Assembly (NCBI GenBank): GCA_903813345.2
Contig: CAIIXF020000011.1
Span: forward strand, 27,088,166 to 27,148,165
Length of the DNA: 60,000 nucleotides
Source: Owenia fusiformis
Lineage: Eukaryota; Annelida; Polychaeta; Sabellida; Oweniidae
Direction of reading: 5' to 3'
Shown: piece by piece, positions 49,297 to 60,000 of the stretch
How the letters are laid out: every line of letters begins with the position of its first letter
Position numbering within the stretch: the stretch's first letter is position 1
Translations under genes and position numbers: made by a program
The notes under the pieces: generated by a model
Seen by the model: only the letters and a program-made list of their open reading frames with translations
What the model was told of the DNA's origin: nothing
The model's database searches: none

Positions 49297-50268
49297 CAGG
49301 GCGTCCACAAAAAAAGTATACCCAACTTCAAAACCAAATTACTAGAATCCTGAGCAATCTTTTTGAAATCTAAAGGCAACGGCAAAAAGCCTTATTTGTC
49401 CTCCATCAAATGGTACCTAGATCATTATGTAACAGTTACGTATGACTGAGCAATCATGACTTTTCTGATAGGTGGTAAATTTAGCACTGTGCCAAGTTAT
49501 CTTCCTGTGTGGCAATCGATGTGTAATTGGCTTAGTATTCTTTTTCTGTTACATTATGTAAGATGACAGGACTTTCATAATGAACTGAACTGGGGGCTGA
49601 GTAGCTCTCTTATGAAAAAAAGATTTGGCAAAAAGCTTACTTACTCTAAAATAGGCCTGCAAACATGGTTCAACTGACACCTGAGCAGAAGAGCTAACAA
49701 AAAGCAAGTGCTGTGTCCTGTTTAAGAGTCCCTATTCTTACTATTGAAAATGGATTCTAGCAATACTGTCCAACATGAATCTACTTGTTGACACTCAATT
49801 AATTTGAGTTCTTCTGGGAAAATGAGGATTTCAGCAAGGGTGTATTGACTTCAATGGGGGATCCTATTGACTTCAAGGCTGCATATCATCAAGTAGAAGT
49901 TTCATTGCTGTTCAAGAGGCTCTTGGGATCCAATTCCCGCGAGGGAGGTAGGAATAAAAAGTTATGGAAATTTATGCAAAAAAGGTTGAAGAACATGGAA
50001 CAAGGTTGAATTTGAACATTTAAAATGTTTTGAACACAAAAAAAACATTCATTGTGTCAGTCCTACATGAATGCTAACTTGGCACAGTGCTGATTTTACC
50101 ACCTTCCATTAAAGTCTTGATTGCTGTCATCCACTTACATAATGATCTAGGTACCATTTGATGGAGAATTAACTAGGCCATATACTGCAGCCTTTAATTT
50201 TTTTTAAATTGCTCAGAATTCTGGTATCCTGGCTTTGAAGTTGGGTATACTTTTTTGTGGACGCCCTG
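49297..50268 (+). mobile_element. decayed Tc1/mariner-like element (~972 bp)
   Basis: CAGGGCGTCCACAAAAAAAG TATACCCAACTTCAAA on the left is mirrored on the right by TTTGAAGTTGGGTATAC TTTTTTGTGGACGCCCTG, and TA dinucleotides flank both ends. Inside, a frame beginning MVQLTPEQ at about 49664 resembles a transposase N-terminus but breaks at once, and no DDE region is intact. It sits upstream of the R6 Thr-rich exon. Confidence 0.85.
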
Positions 50269-50624
50269 TATAGATACAAACAGAACATTCCCTTTTGTTG
50301 ACCAACGCCGAGCCATCCATTGAAGTCGCAAAACTAACGTAACTAACACTCTAGAATCATAATTGTGAAATTATACGCTTTTAGTTGATCTTTGATAGTA
50401 ACCATGTGGTAAGCTATGATTGTCATTTTAGATTGTATAAGGATTTACACAGACGACGAAATTTACATACATTCGATGAAGTAACAAACATAGACAAATC
50501 AATCGCAAGACAAAACGTTTTGATCTTGACGCATGTCAAAACAAATTTATAGAATGTATCGCATCTAATACTGACAGAGTTGTTCATCTATCTAGATCAT
50601 TTCGAAAAATTTCAGAAGCAGATT

Positions 50625-53080
50625 ATGGCAATTACTAGCTTGGCTACAGCGGTCTCTCGTTCTACACGTGTAATTTTGACATCAACAACAAGAACAACGA
50701 AACCAACGACCATGAGCTCTACTACAGATTATCAACCCACCAGATTAACAACAACACTTTCAACTGCACTAACTACAATCACCAATTTAAGTTCTACAAC
50801 ACCATGCGCCCATGAACCAAATAATTGTAATTCACCGTGTAAGTTCCACTGCTAACGTATTATTTTATCACTGATCTGTAATGGGCAGACTTCTAGCTAG
50901 AAAAAATGTCAAGAAAATGTGTACAATACATAATATTATTTTACAATTTCTCAGTGTAAAAGCCTGCTTGCTGGTTGACACTGAACATATATACTGTATA
51001 GGTTTGAAGTGGGTGTGGTCATAATGAATGAATGCGGAAGTTGACTCCCGAAAATAAAAGTACAATTTGATCACCAACCACTCATTTCATGAAAATGTTG
51101 TTCCTTTCGTTGTTGTATTGACTGCTAAGGGTTCCTATTAGTGTCATATAAAATATTATAAACTATGTGCTGACTCATCAGATCAGAGCGCCAACAATGT
51201 CATTTTTATCAAATGCAAATGTTACAGTAAGCAATACGTAAAGGATTGGTATCGATATGGAGAACTGAATTCAACAATGTTTTTTTCTTAAACCAATCAT
51301 TGAAAACATTCTGTAAAAAACACGTTATTTTATGTAATGTTGACTGATTGACAACAATTTAATGCAAAAATTATTTAGAAATATTTTATATAACTGTTTT
51401 TATTAACATGTTTTGTTTTTTTTAGTGCAATTGTTTTTGCTACTTTCTACCAATTCTTGAGAATGAAATAAAATGTCTTTCCGAACCTTGTTGGAAAAAA
51501 ATAGCATATACAACATGTTTTAAACCTCTCAATATTATAGTTATACAGAGGAATTTTTGGTTGATTTTAAAAAAGTATTCAAAAAATTAAATCAAAATCC
51601 CCCAAAATAGAAAAAATCAAGATAAACATTGTATTTCATTAACAAGATATTTTTTTAAATCAATCAAAATTTCCTCTGTACAATTACAATATTGAGAGAC
51701 GTAAACATGTTGTGTTTATGTCGTTTTGTTCCAATGAGTTTCGGAAAGATGTCTCATTTCACTCTGGAAACATGATTCCGAGAACAAAACAAGTGTTTGA
51801 TGTGTTTTCTTATACAATATAGATGAAAGTATATATATATTTTTTAAATTTTATTGTTACCATTCAAAAGATGACCATTAAATTGAGGATGTGTTAAATT
51901 TTTAGATTTTTTTATGACTGGTTTAAGAGAAACGTGTGTTGAAAAAGTTCTCCATATCGATACCACTCCTTTAACATGGTTTCCGAATATTGAGGAGTCT
52001 TTGCTTATTTGTTCATTTGATAATAGGGGATATTGAGGGCTGTTCCCACATGGCCATCTGTTTTTGTCTTTATTTGTATTCCTTTTCAGTAACGATTTCT
52101 TTGGTTTCAACTGCCCTATGTGTCCTGGTCATTATTCTGTGCCTGCTCATCGTCTGCATCGTCAAAACCTACAGGTACATATAGCGAACGTGTACAATAG
52201 TCTAGTATAATTGTCACTATTCAGACCAAATTGACCAAATCTGTAGAATGTATATCTCACCTGTAAAAATGTAATGGTGAGGAAGATGTTGGAACAATAA
52301 TGTAAATGTAAGTTTGGTCCTGACAATTCCATTCTCATCTATATAAACAAATTTATAATTCTATTAAGGGTGTTTAAAAGGGGAAAATTGACCAAATCTA
52401 TAGAATATATCTCACTTATAAACAACTTATAGCGAGGAAGATGTTGGCATACTAATGTAAAATGTAAACTTTGTCCTGACAATTTCATTCTCATCTTTAT
52501 AAGTTAAATCGATAATTCCAGGCTTAGGGGGATGGAAAAGGAGGATTCGAAACCATGTAAAGCTAAAAAACCAGCGCCATCTGTTGATGACTTGAACAAA
52601 AATGCATTTACATCGGCAGAAGCTCAACTTGAGATGACAGATGAGGTATGCAGGGTGAATCAAAAGAAGACGCTTAAAACAAAACCAAGGATAACTCCAC
52701 ATATACAACCAGTAGCTGCACAACAGCAAATACATCCTGTTGACAGTCTTCAAATCAAACCCGATGTTACACGAACACCACACAAACAAGATAACAATTT
52801 ACAGTCATCGGCCGAAGAATACGAAACTGTTCTCTTTAACAAGCTTAACCACAAATCACGTAGACTTGATGGGATCGATCCATCTACACCCACTCAAGCA
52901 AGCAGTTCAGATGATGAACACAATGAACAAGAAGCGATTTACATGATTCCTGAAAGTGACTTGTACCAGAATTGGGATGTGCCAGTTGATTCCCCAAAAG
53001 TTACCGACCCCTATATAAACCAAGCGATAGTAAATGCTAATACAAATGACAACGTTTACTTGGTTATGAATAAATGTTAG
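50625..53080 (+). CDS. R6: Thr-rich membrane protein sharing the R5 tyrosine tail module
   Basis: Exons 50616-50838 (first ATG 50625), 52090-52174 and 52522-53080 join in frame (285 aa from that ATG). Residues 1-71 are Thr/Ser-rich and end in a Cys pair (CAHEPNNC); the length from ATG to donor (214 nt) equals that of R5. Residues 72-98 are the TM segment (LVSTALCVLVIILCLLIVCI), then KTYRLRGMEKE. The 186-aa tail has EYETVLF, IYMIP (Y240), LYQNW, DPYINQ and a C-terminal YLVMNK (Y279; YxxM), aligned with R5. There is no lectin exon. An acceptor nine bases upstream of the ATG means an upstream exon exists; whether it adds coding sequence (phase 0) is unresolved. As in R5, no signal peptide is seen. 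Confidence 0.75.
51240..51972. mobile_element. TIR element family 2, copy B (733 bp), in R6 intron
   Basis: GGTATCGATATGGAGAACT (51248-51266) is perfectly mirrored by AGTTCTCCATATCGATACC (51946-51964); with one mismatch the repeat extends out to AAAGGA/TCCTTT, next to TA. The interior aligns with 30325-31062. It lies directly before the R6 TM exon. Confidence 0.9.
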
Positions 53081-53107
53081 ATTAAGGACATGGATAAGCA
53101 ATACACT

Positions 53108-53113
53108 AATAAA
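53108..53113 (+). promoter_or_regulatory. candidate polyadenylation signal of R6
   Basis: AATAAA 28 bp after the R6 stop codon; close but plausible. Confidence 0.45.
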
Positions 53114-53670
53114 TGTAACATGTTTGACACAATACGACCTTGAGTTTCAAAGACAACAACCCTAGATCGTATATCCCAAACGAGGGAAGAAACAAATATA
53201 ATCGAAACTTAATTAGACATACAATTTTTATAAGACATACAATTTTTTGAAGAATATTGATAAAAAACGAGTCTAGTAAATCAAGACAGGTGGTGTCATA
53301 AGGCAAGTGAACAACAAAGGTTTACTGATTACGCGGTCTCTGTGTATTCAGAACACCCAGTCATTATATCAGGTGGAAATAATTGATAATTATCCGCTCG
53401 TGGTTATCATCTTTATTCGGTAGAGAAGCTGCGCTGTTTGTACAGGAAGTAAAATTATTAAAAAATATTTTTATGTCCTGATTGTATAATTCTGAAAATC
53501 TACTCAAATGTGTTTAATTTTCAATTATTCGTGATAGATATGTTAGAAATATCTTTGATCTGCTCTCCAAAAATTAGGTGTCATCACGACAATTTCAAAC
53601 TTCAAGTGTTCTCTAAAAAGGTTTAAATTATTTTATTCGATAGAAATAAATCTAAACTACTTTCCCAGTT

Positions 53671-56600
53671 ATGCATATGATCAGTTGGATGAGAACCAGA
53701 TGTTTTACTATGGGAACGTTTCAGACTCTGATTGCGATTGTCGCTGTTAGTCAAATTCACGCGGTTCCATCGATGCATGAGATAAGTTACCAAACATTTC
53801 GTAAGTATTGCGTTCTTTAGATATGACACGGCCTCTCTAGGCATTACAAATCTGTTTATAGCGATATTTTCGTTCATATTACATCATTTTATTCTGTCCA
53901 GAAAAACAAAAATTATCATTTAATTTTCACAGCTTTCTAGGTTTCAGACTTAAATGCGCTGTATACTAATGCAATCAATATACCAGTATGTTCAATACGT
54001 TCTAGGGATGTCTCTGATGAGGTTCTTAACTTAGTTTTTTTCAGTGAAACTTTCAGGAATTTAGTAAGTAGACATGAAGTTTATAATTGCGTGGTATAAA
54101 TGACATTTACTCTCATTTGTAGATTTTATGAGTGTTTGACATTGCATTTAGGTGCGGAAACTCATTTTTATCAATTAGCGATAAATTTGATAATTATCAT
54201 TTATCGATAATTTTTTATCAATTAGCGATCAATTTTAGCTGATATTATCAGCTAATGCTAATTTCATATGTGCCCTTCACTTTTATCAATTAGCGATAAA
54301 TTTAATAATTATCAATTATCGATAAATTTTATCAATTAGCGATAAATTTGATAAATATCAATTATCAATAAATTTGTTAATTTTGATACATGGCAGACAT
54401 GAAATTAGCATTAGCTGGTAATATCAGATAAATTTGATTATTATCAATTTTAGCTGATAATATCAGCTAATGCTAAATTCACTTATGCCCTTTTCTTCAG
54501 AAAAACAAAAATTATCATTTAATTTTCACAGCTTTCTAGGTTTCAGACTTAAATGCGCTGTATACTAATGCAATAAATATACCAGTATGTTCAATGAGTT
54601 CTAGGGATGTCTCTGATGAGGTTCTTAACTTAGTTTTTTTCAGTGAAACTTTCAGGAATTTAGTAAGTAGACATGAAGTTTATAATTGCGTGGTATAAAT
54701 GACATTCACTCTCATTTGTAGATTTTATGAGTGTTTGACGTTGCATTTAGGTGCGGAAACTCATTTTTATCAATTAGAGATAAATTTGATAATTATAATT
54801 TATCGATAATTTATATCAATTAGCGATAAATTTGATAATTATCAATTTTAGCTGATATTATCAGCTCATGCTAATTTCATATGTGCCTTTCACTTTTATC
54901 AATTAGCGATAAATTTAATAATTATCAATTATCGATACATTTTATCAATTAGCGATAAATTTGATAAATATCAATTATCAATAAATTTGTTAATTTTGAT
55001 ACATGGCAGACATGAAATTAGCATTAGCTGGTAATATCAGATAAAGATTATTATCAATTTTAGCTGATAATATCAGCTAATGCTAATTTCACTTATGCCC
55101 TTTTCTTCGTAACATTGACTCCAGACCCAAAATTTTTTTTAGCGATAAAAGCGATAGTTTGATAATTATCAAATTTATCAGTTTTAGCTGATATTATCAG
55201 CTAATGCTAATTTACCTGGTGCCATTTTCTATGAACATCACCTCCAGACCCAAAATTTTTTAGCGATAAAAGCTCCAGACCCAATTTTTTTTAGCGATAA
55301 AAGCGATAGGTTTGATAATTATCAAATTTACCACTTTTAGCTGATATTATCAGCTAATGCTAATTTACCAGGTGCCATTTTCTCAGAACATCACCCCCAG
55401 ACACAAAATTTTTTAGCGATAAAAGCTTCAGGCCCAAATTTTTTAGCGATGAAAGCAATATTTTCAATAATTATCAAATTTATCACTTTTAGCTGATATT
55501 ATCAGCTAATGCTAATTTACCTAGTGCCATTTTCTCTGAACATCACCTCCAGACCCAAAATATTTTAGCGATGAAAGCTCCAGACCCAAAATTTTTTAGC
55601 GATAAAAGCGATAGTTTCGATAATTATCAAATTTATCACTTTTAACTGATATTATCAGCTAATGCTAATTTACCTGGTGCCATTTTCTCTGAACATCACC
55701 TCCAGACCCAAAATTTTTTAGCGATAAAAGCAATAGTTTTGATAATTATCAAACTTATCAATTTTAGCTAATTTAACGTGTGCACTTTTGTCTTCGCATC
55801 GACTCCCCATCCAAAAAATTTTACCAATAGTTTTGATAAAAGTAAATTGTTTTTCAGATTTAGACAAATTTATCAAAATTAGCGAAACTTTTATCAATTT
55901 TTGATAAAAACTCCCACTGAAATAACATGGGGGCTGGAGAAATTAGCAAATAAACGTGACTTTCCGCACCAAGCTCTGACGTTGGTTTGTCTTAGCACTC
56001 GGGTTTTTTCTTAATTATTATAGTTTGTTATATATTTCCCGTTGTATGTGATGCCATTTATCATACTATTTCTGCACTTACATACCGTTTGAAATGACAG
56101 TTATGCTAATTTATACTATTTCTACATCCCAACTCCACTTTTCCTGATTTTGATGACATCATAATGTTGCGATGACAACACAATGACACCACAATCAACG
56201 TGTGATGATGTCATCCGTATGAATGACATCAGACACCAACAAAATGGCAGATCAAGTGCTTGATGATTGGCCCCGAGTCATGAGGTCAATATTGTCATAG
56301 AGGTGCTCTCCTCAAGTCACACCGGAATAGCCTGACAACGGTATAAAGTCAGATACCGTTGTCACAAATGACGGACATAACCGTCGCTTCAACTGTTTAA
56401 TCACTTGGTCCTCATTTCATGGGATTTTATCGTCGCTAATTCTGTGCATGCATTAAGCTCTGTGATAATGTATCATATGAAATCCCATTTCGATCAAATT
56501 GGGTCGTGAATCGCCAAAATATAGCGTCTTCGATATCGTCAATGACAATGGAATCTGAATTTGAGTAATTTACTAAGAGAACGGCATATGGTAATTGCAG

Positions 56601-58881
56601 TGTCCGTTGTCCCGTATCTCATTTTGATTGGTTAAATCAAAGATTTTATTTCGATGGTAGAACACTATTAACTGTACAATGAATATTAAGACACTGTGAT
56701 TGATTGTTGTTCCAAAGGAATTTAGTCTAGGTACTCTATTAAACATACAGTTCATGAAAATCTAAGTGAAGCGACGGTTATGTCCACCATTTGTGTCAAC
56801 GGTAGCTGACTTAACCGTTGACAGGCTATTCCGGGGTGACAAGTACAACATCTTGGGACAAGTTCCATATTCAGACTACTTTGAGAGAACGATGTTAGCT
56901 TATGCATGTTTCTATACATGTTTGCGCCCGAATAAGATGGGATCAGGCAGTATATGTAACATCAATAAGGTTTGATGGTAGAGGAACGATGTGACACGAT
57001 GAAACAGTTTTCTCCGGAATTTGAAGTGCCCCACCTCCTGGACATAATGGCTGTTATGGCAACGAAACTGATTAGATTTTTAGATATTTACAATGGTCTT
57101 ATCATACGCTGAAAGTTCATGTAGCTCAATATGTAGCTCAATAAATGTGGACATTTTCAACGAGTTTGGGCATTGTTAACTTAGTTTTTATGTCATTCTT
57201 AGAACTTAATGAACGACCTGTGTATATCAAGTAACGGAAATTGTTGAACAAGTTGACTTGAACATTAAATCTAACCAAAATTATTATATTGATTTGTAAT
57301 CTTTAGGCTGGGCAAAAAGCAACATCAGAAAATTTAAGTATTCAGTTATACCAATGAAAGAATATGTAGCAGAAAATATATAGGTCAGTTTGGAACAAAA
57401 CAGAATGACAAAAAAGAAACAACCTCACTGACTTATTAGCAATGAAACAATGATCTTATAAAGTCTAAACATAAACGAACTTCTAATAATGCACCTGGTG
57501 GTAATTTTCAAAAACCCTTTCAACTGGAAATTCATTTTTGCTTTTAAGGGACCTAAGGTGATGGATGTGAGAGAGATATTTCTCATCACCCGCGATAAAA
57601 CACTTGATAAACGTTATTCGGGTTGCATTATCAAAGCTAGGTCGATCTCTTCATATTATTATTCAGATTTTATTCAATAGTTTTAATGAAAAACAACCAT
57701 TTAGACAATTCTAGATTTGTTTAGCTTTTGTTAGTGAGATATAACCTGTTGAGCTAGAGTTGAAAAGAAAAATGAATTGCACATGAGTGCGCCTTATCTT
57801 GACTTCCTGCAAGTATTCTTATTCCATTGTAGCTCTTAGTAATAAATATAAATTTAATAAACTATTATAATTCCAGATTGTAAGAGGCTATGTGATATCA
57901 GCGTGAACTTTACTCTGAGCTGTACACCTGGCAAAGTAATAAAAATAAATAGCACAGTTACTGGAACCCGTAACATTTTTAAAAATTGTTCGCACACTGC
58001 ATATTGTACTGGACCGTTTAATAAAGCTAGAAATGATATCATAAAACAAAAGTGTGACGAAGAGGAACAGTGTATGTTCCCTCCACAAATTAATGGTACA
58101 TGCCGTGGGGACATACAAGTTAATTTTGAAGAGGTATGTTATCACTGCAACACAAGATCAACTACGACGATTGCTGGTCCAGAAACATCAAGCTCATATT
58201 CACGAACGTCTACAATCGTATCTGTACCTGTATCCGCTTCAACTATAAATTCAACACCTGGAAGCTCTGGAACACCACATATATCGACACAACCACGAAC
58301 AACACAATCAAGTCAACAGACAACCAGCGGTACTATTTCGACTACACCTAGCCCAGACAATACAACAACACGTAAGTACAATTGCAACTATATTAAAAAA
58401 TCAATTCATAATTAAACTCACCATAAAATATAGGCTTGTCCAATATTAAGGGTCAAGTTTGGAGTTAAAAATCCCATTCAGGACCATTGTAACGTTTTAT
58501 TTCATAACATGATCATTGGGTTAGCTGTAGCTCAGTAAAACAGTTCGTAGTTCGTAGGGCAATCAAAGAAAGATAAAATTTTGAATTGGGTCAAAAGTAA
58601 AATACATCAAATTTGGTGTTCTAACTCCAATTAGTTTCTGAGACAGAACAATTCTGCCCGGGCTACAAGACTGATGATCGCGTTCTAACGTACTTCCTAT
58701 CCGTTTATTACAATATGTAGTAGTTCTATGTTTTAATAAGTCTATTATACATAATATGCACAGTCTTAGCATGTATATGTAACATTCCAGTGGTGGTGAT
58801 ACTAGTGGTTGCTGCGATTGTCCTGCTGATCCTGATAATCATTCTCTGCATTCTCATCGCACGTGTCATTAAAACTTGCAG
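53671..58881 (+). CDS. R7: SUEL-lectin + Thr-rich stalk membrane receptor (tail beyond window)
   Basis: Three exons join in frame. Exon 1 ends at 53800 with a GTAAGT donor in phase 1. In-frame ATGs are at 53671, 53677, 53689 and 53710, and the last gives the most compact signal peptide (MGTFQTLIAIVAVSQIHA). Exon 2, 57877-58371, encodes a SUEL-type lectin (CDISVNFTLSC, GKVIKIN, CRGDIQVNFEEVC) and then a Thr/Ser-rich stalk of ~75 residues. Exon 3, 58791-58881, is the TM exon (VAAIVLLILIIILCILIA, then RVIKTCR; phase 1-2, 91 nt). The remaining ~1.1 kb holds no obvious tail exon, so the cytoplasmic part probably lies beyond the edge. Intron 1 (4.1 kb) carries a tandem repeat block and a TIR element. 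From 53710 the visible part is 225 residues. Confidence 0.8.
53901..55098. repeat. ~599-bp tandem duplication in R7 intron 1
   Basis: The segment starting 'gaaaaacaaaaattatcatt' at 53901 recurs at 54500 with high identity, through 'ctttctaggtttcagac' and the TATCAATTAGCGATAAA arrays. Both copies end in 'cttatgcccttttcttc'. Confidence 0.88.
55099..55935. repeat. tandem array of AGCGATAAA / TTATCAGCTAATGCTAA units in R7 intron 1
   Basis: About five units of roughly 115-170 bp share 'cagacccaaaattttttagcg', 'gataattatcaaattta' and 'gctgatattatcagctaatg'. The last word contains palindromic GCTGATATTATCAGC. Related words are in the preceding ~599-bp repeats. Confidence 0.85.
56317..56839. mobile_element. 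TIR element, copy B (523 bp), flanked by CAAG
   Basis: This is the second copy of the element at 14351-14863. Ends TCACACCGGAATAGCCTGAC and ACAGGCTATTCCGGGGTGA are inverted; a 4-bp CAAG flanks both sides (56313-56316 and 56840-56843). It lies in R7 intron 1, so it inserted within the gene. Confidence 0.88.
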
Positions 58882-58962
58882 GTTTGCAGTATACATTTCT
58901 TGTCATGTTTTTTTTATTTTCTAATTATTGTTTTTAATGTGTAAAACACATTAGAAAGTGTT

Positions 58963-59212
58963 ATTATATACCCCATATGTATTCTAGATGCTCATTAGCT
59001 TATAAATGGTCACGGAAGATAAAATGTACTAATCACCAGTTAGGTCATGTGACCAGTCATTAGTATGTTTTATCTTCACTGATAGCTGATATTATAGGAG
59101 TTGAAAGGCAAAATACCTTTAAATGCCTATAAGAACCTGTCAACACTAAATGTTGAAATGAAAAGACTTCTCATTTTGTTTTTGTTTACAGAGTACATAT
59201 GGGGTATACAAT
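58963..59212. mobile_element. MITE-like TIR element (~250 bp)
   Basis: ATTATATACCCCATATGTAT on the left is mirrored by GTACATATGGGGTATACAAT on the right. An inner inverted repeat at about 59012-59077 pairs GAAGATAAAATGTACTAAT with ATTAGTATGTTTTATCTTC. Confidence 0.75.
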
Positions 59213-59219
59213 TAAACGT

Positions 59220-59359
59220 CAAATAGTGACTGCCGCTTTTTCGGGAAATAGTGTAAAAATTTTCCCCTCGGGAATATCCTGTTGAAGACATGTCATTGGA
59301 CACGATATTCCCTTGGGGAAATAATTTTGACTATTTCCCTCAATGGCAGTCACTATTTG
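59220..59359. mobile_element. palindromic MITE-like element (~140 bp)
   Basis: CAAATAGTGACTGCC is mirrored by GGCAGTCACTATTTG, then GGGAAATAGT pairs with ACTATTTCCC and GGGAATATC with GATATTCCC. It sits 8 bp from the preceding element. Confidence 0.8.
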
Positions 59360-60000
59360 TATAAAATTAAGACTCAAAGATATGATAGTTTAATAAAAAA
59401 AAAATAGGACATCTAACCTATACTTGTATGGCACTACAGTATGTGTAACATGTGTATTACAACAGTATATTTCGCACCTTATTATAATAAAGTTAAATAA
59501 TATAGCTTACATTAAATGAATACAATGTCTTGAGTGAATAGTAGCCGAGACCACACAAGTCCAAAGTCTGTATATTTACTCTCATTCCATCACTTTTGAT
59601 TGTGATTTATTTATTAGATGAGGGAAACATTTGATTCTGATTGGTCTAAAATCGAAATATTCCATTTTTTGCTGCAAATGCAACATTTTGACGTAATTAA
59701 TAAAAATCAAAGTTATAAATGACAGATACAATATGGTGTCTCTAATCTTATTGACAATACCTATCATCCTAGTTATTTTTTGCCAGTCATCATATCATGC
59801 ATTGGAAGTGTATCCCAATGAGAAATGCATTCATTGATTGTGGCAAGTAGTGAATTGGCAAAAGAATGTTTGAGTCGCACCATTATTTTGCCGCATTTTG
59901 GTGCTTCTTTTACTATTTAAGGTCATTTGGTACCACTATGATGTCACAATATAGCATCTGACTTCATAATATGGATACCAAATAGAAGCACACGTTACAA

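Larger units (their letters stand above)
58882..60000. other. R7 intron or 3' flank with two inverted-repeat elements
   Basis: After the R7 TM exon donor no tail exon is recognised up to the window end. The stretch is occupied by the elements at 58963-59212 and 59220-59359 and by AT-rich sequence. Confidence 0.5.

Noticed and set aside
53901-55935. CRISPR-like array
   Set aside because: Repeats are long, variable and AT-rich with no uniform spacers, and the DNA is eukaryotic.

Overview
This is animal nuclear DNA. Genes are split by introns with consensus GT..AG sites, the base composition is AT-rich, and introns and intergenic DNA are full of inverted-repeat elements. Domain content (an Ebony-type beta-alanyl amine synthetase, SUEL-type galactose/rhamnose-binding lectin domains, CUB domains, a VWA domain) suggests a marine invertebrate, most likely a lophotrochozoan such as a bivalve mollusc. 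That assignment is inference; no ribosomal or mitochondrial marker is present.

Layout. (1) 772-3374, minus strand: four exons of a secreted VWA-domain protein with a mucin-like insertion; its 3' end lies left of the last exon seen. (2) 8003-10943, minus strand: a complete coding region for an Ebony-like A-PCP-acyltransferase protein (853 aa in two coding exons). (3) About 11-17 kb: non-coding DNA with inverted-repeat elements and a possible decayed receptor copy at about 16-17 kb. (4) 17140 to beyond 58881, plus strand: a head-to-tail run of seven genes for single-pass membrane proteins, called R1-R7 here. R1 = SUEL + CUB + stalk + TM + 205-aa tail. R2 = Thr-rich mucin-like ectodomain + TM + 826-aa tail. 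R3 = SUEL + TM + short tail. R4 = SUEL + CUB + stalk + TM + 453-aa tail. R5 = Thr-rich + divergent SUEL-like + TM + tail. R6 = Thr-rich + TM + tail. R7 = SUEL + Thr-rich stalk + TM, with the tail probably beyond the window.

The receptor run is the most interesting content. Almost every ectodomain exon is symmetric phase 1-1. All seven TM exons are 79-94 nt, enter in phase 1 and leave in phase 2, and are followed by a tail exon that usually starts with basic residues. Tails differ between genes but are rich in tyrosine motifs: YxxM, YxN, YxxL/I and repeated DNDxY. R5 and R6 share a long C-terminal tyrosine module; R1 and R2 share an EYSYAY motif. I infer a family of lectin- or mucin-type surface receptors that diversified by tandem duplication and exon shuffling and probably signal by tyrosine phosphorylation, possibly in innate recognition. 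No experiment or database search supports that role here.

Mobile DNA: two copies of a ~735-bp terminal-inverted-repeat (TIR) element, two copies of a ~515-bp TIR element with 4-bp target duplications, a decayed Tc1/mariner-like element, a decayed LINE 3' end, several short hairpin (MITE-like) elements, and a ~2-kb tandem repeat block in R7 intron 1. All exon boundaries were read by eye from splice consensus and frame continuity; none is transcript-supported.
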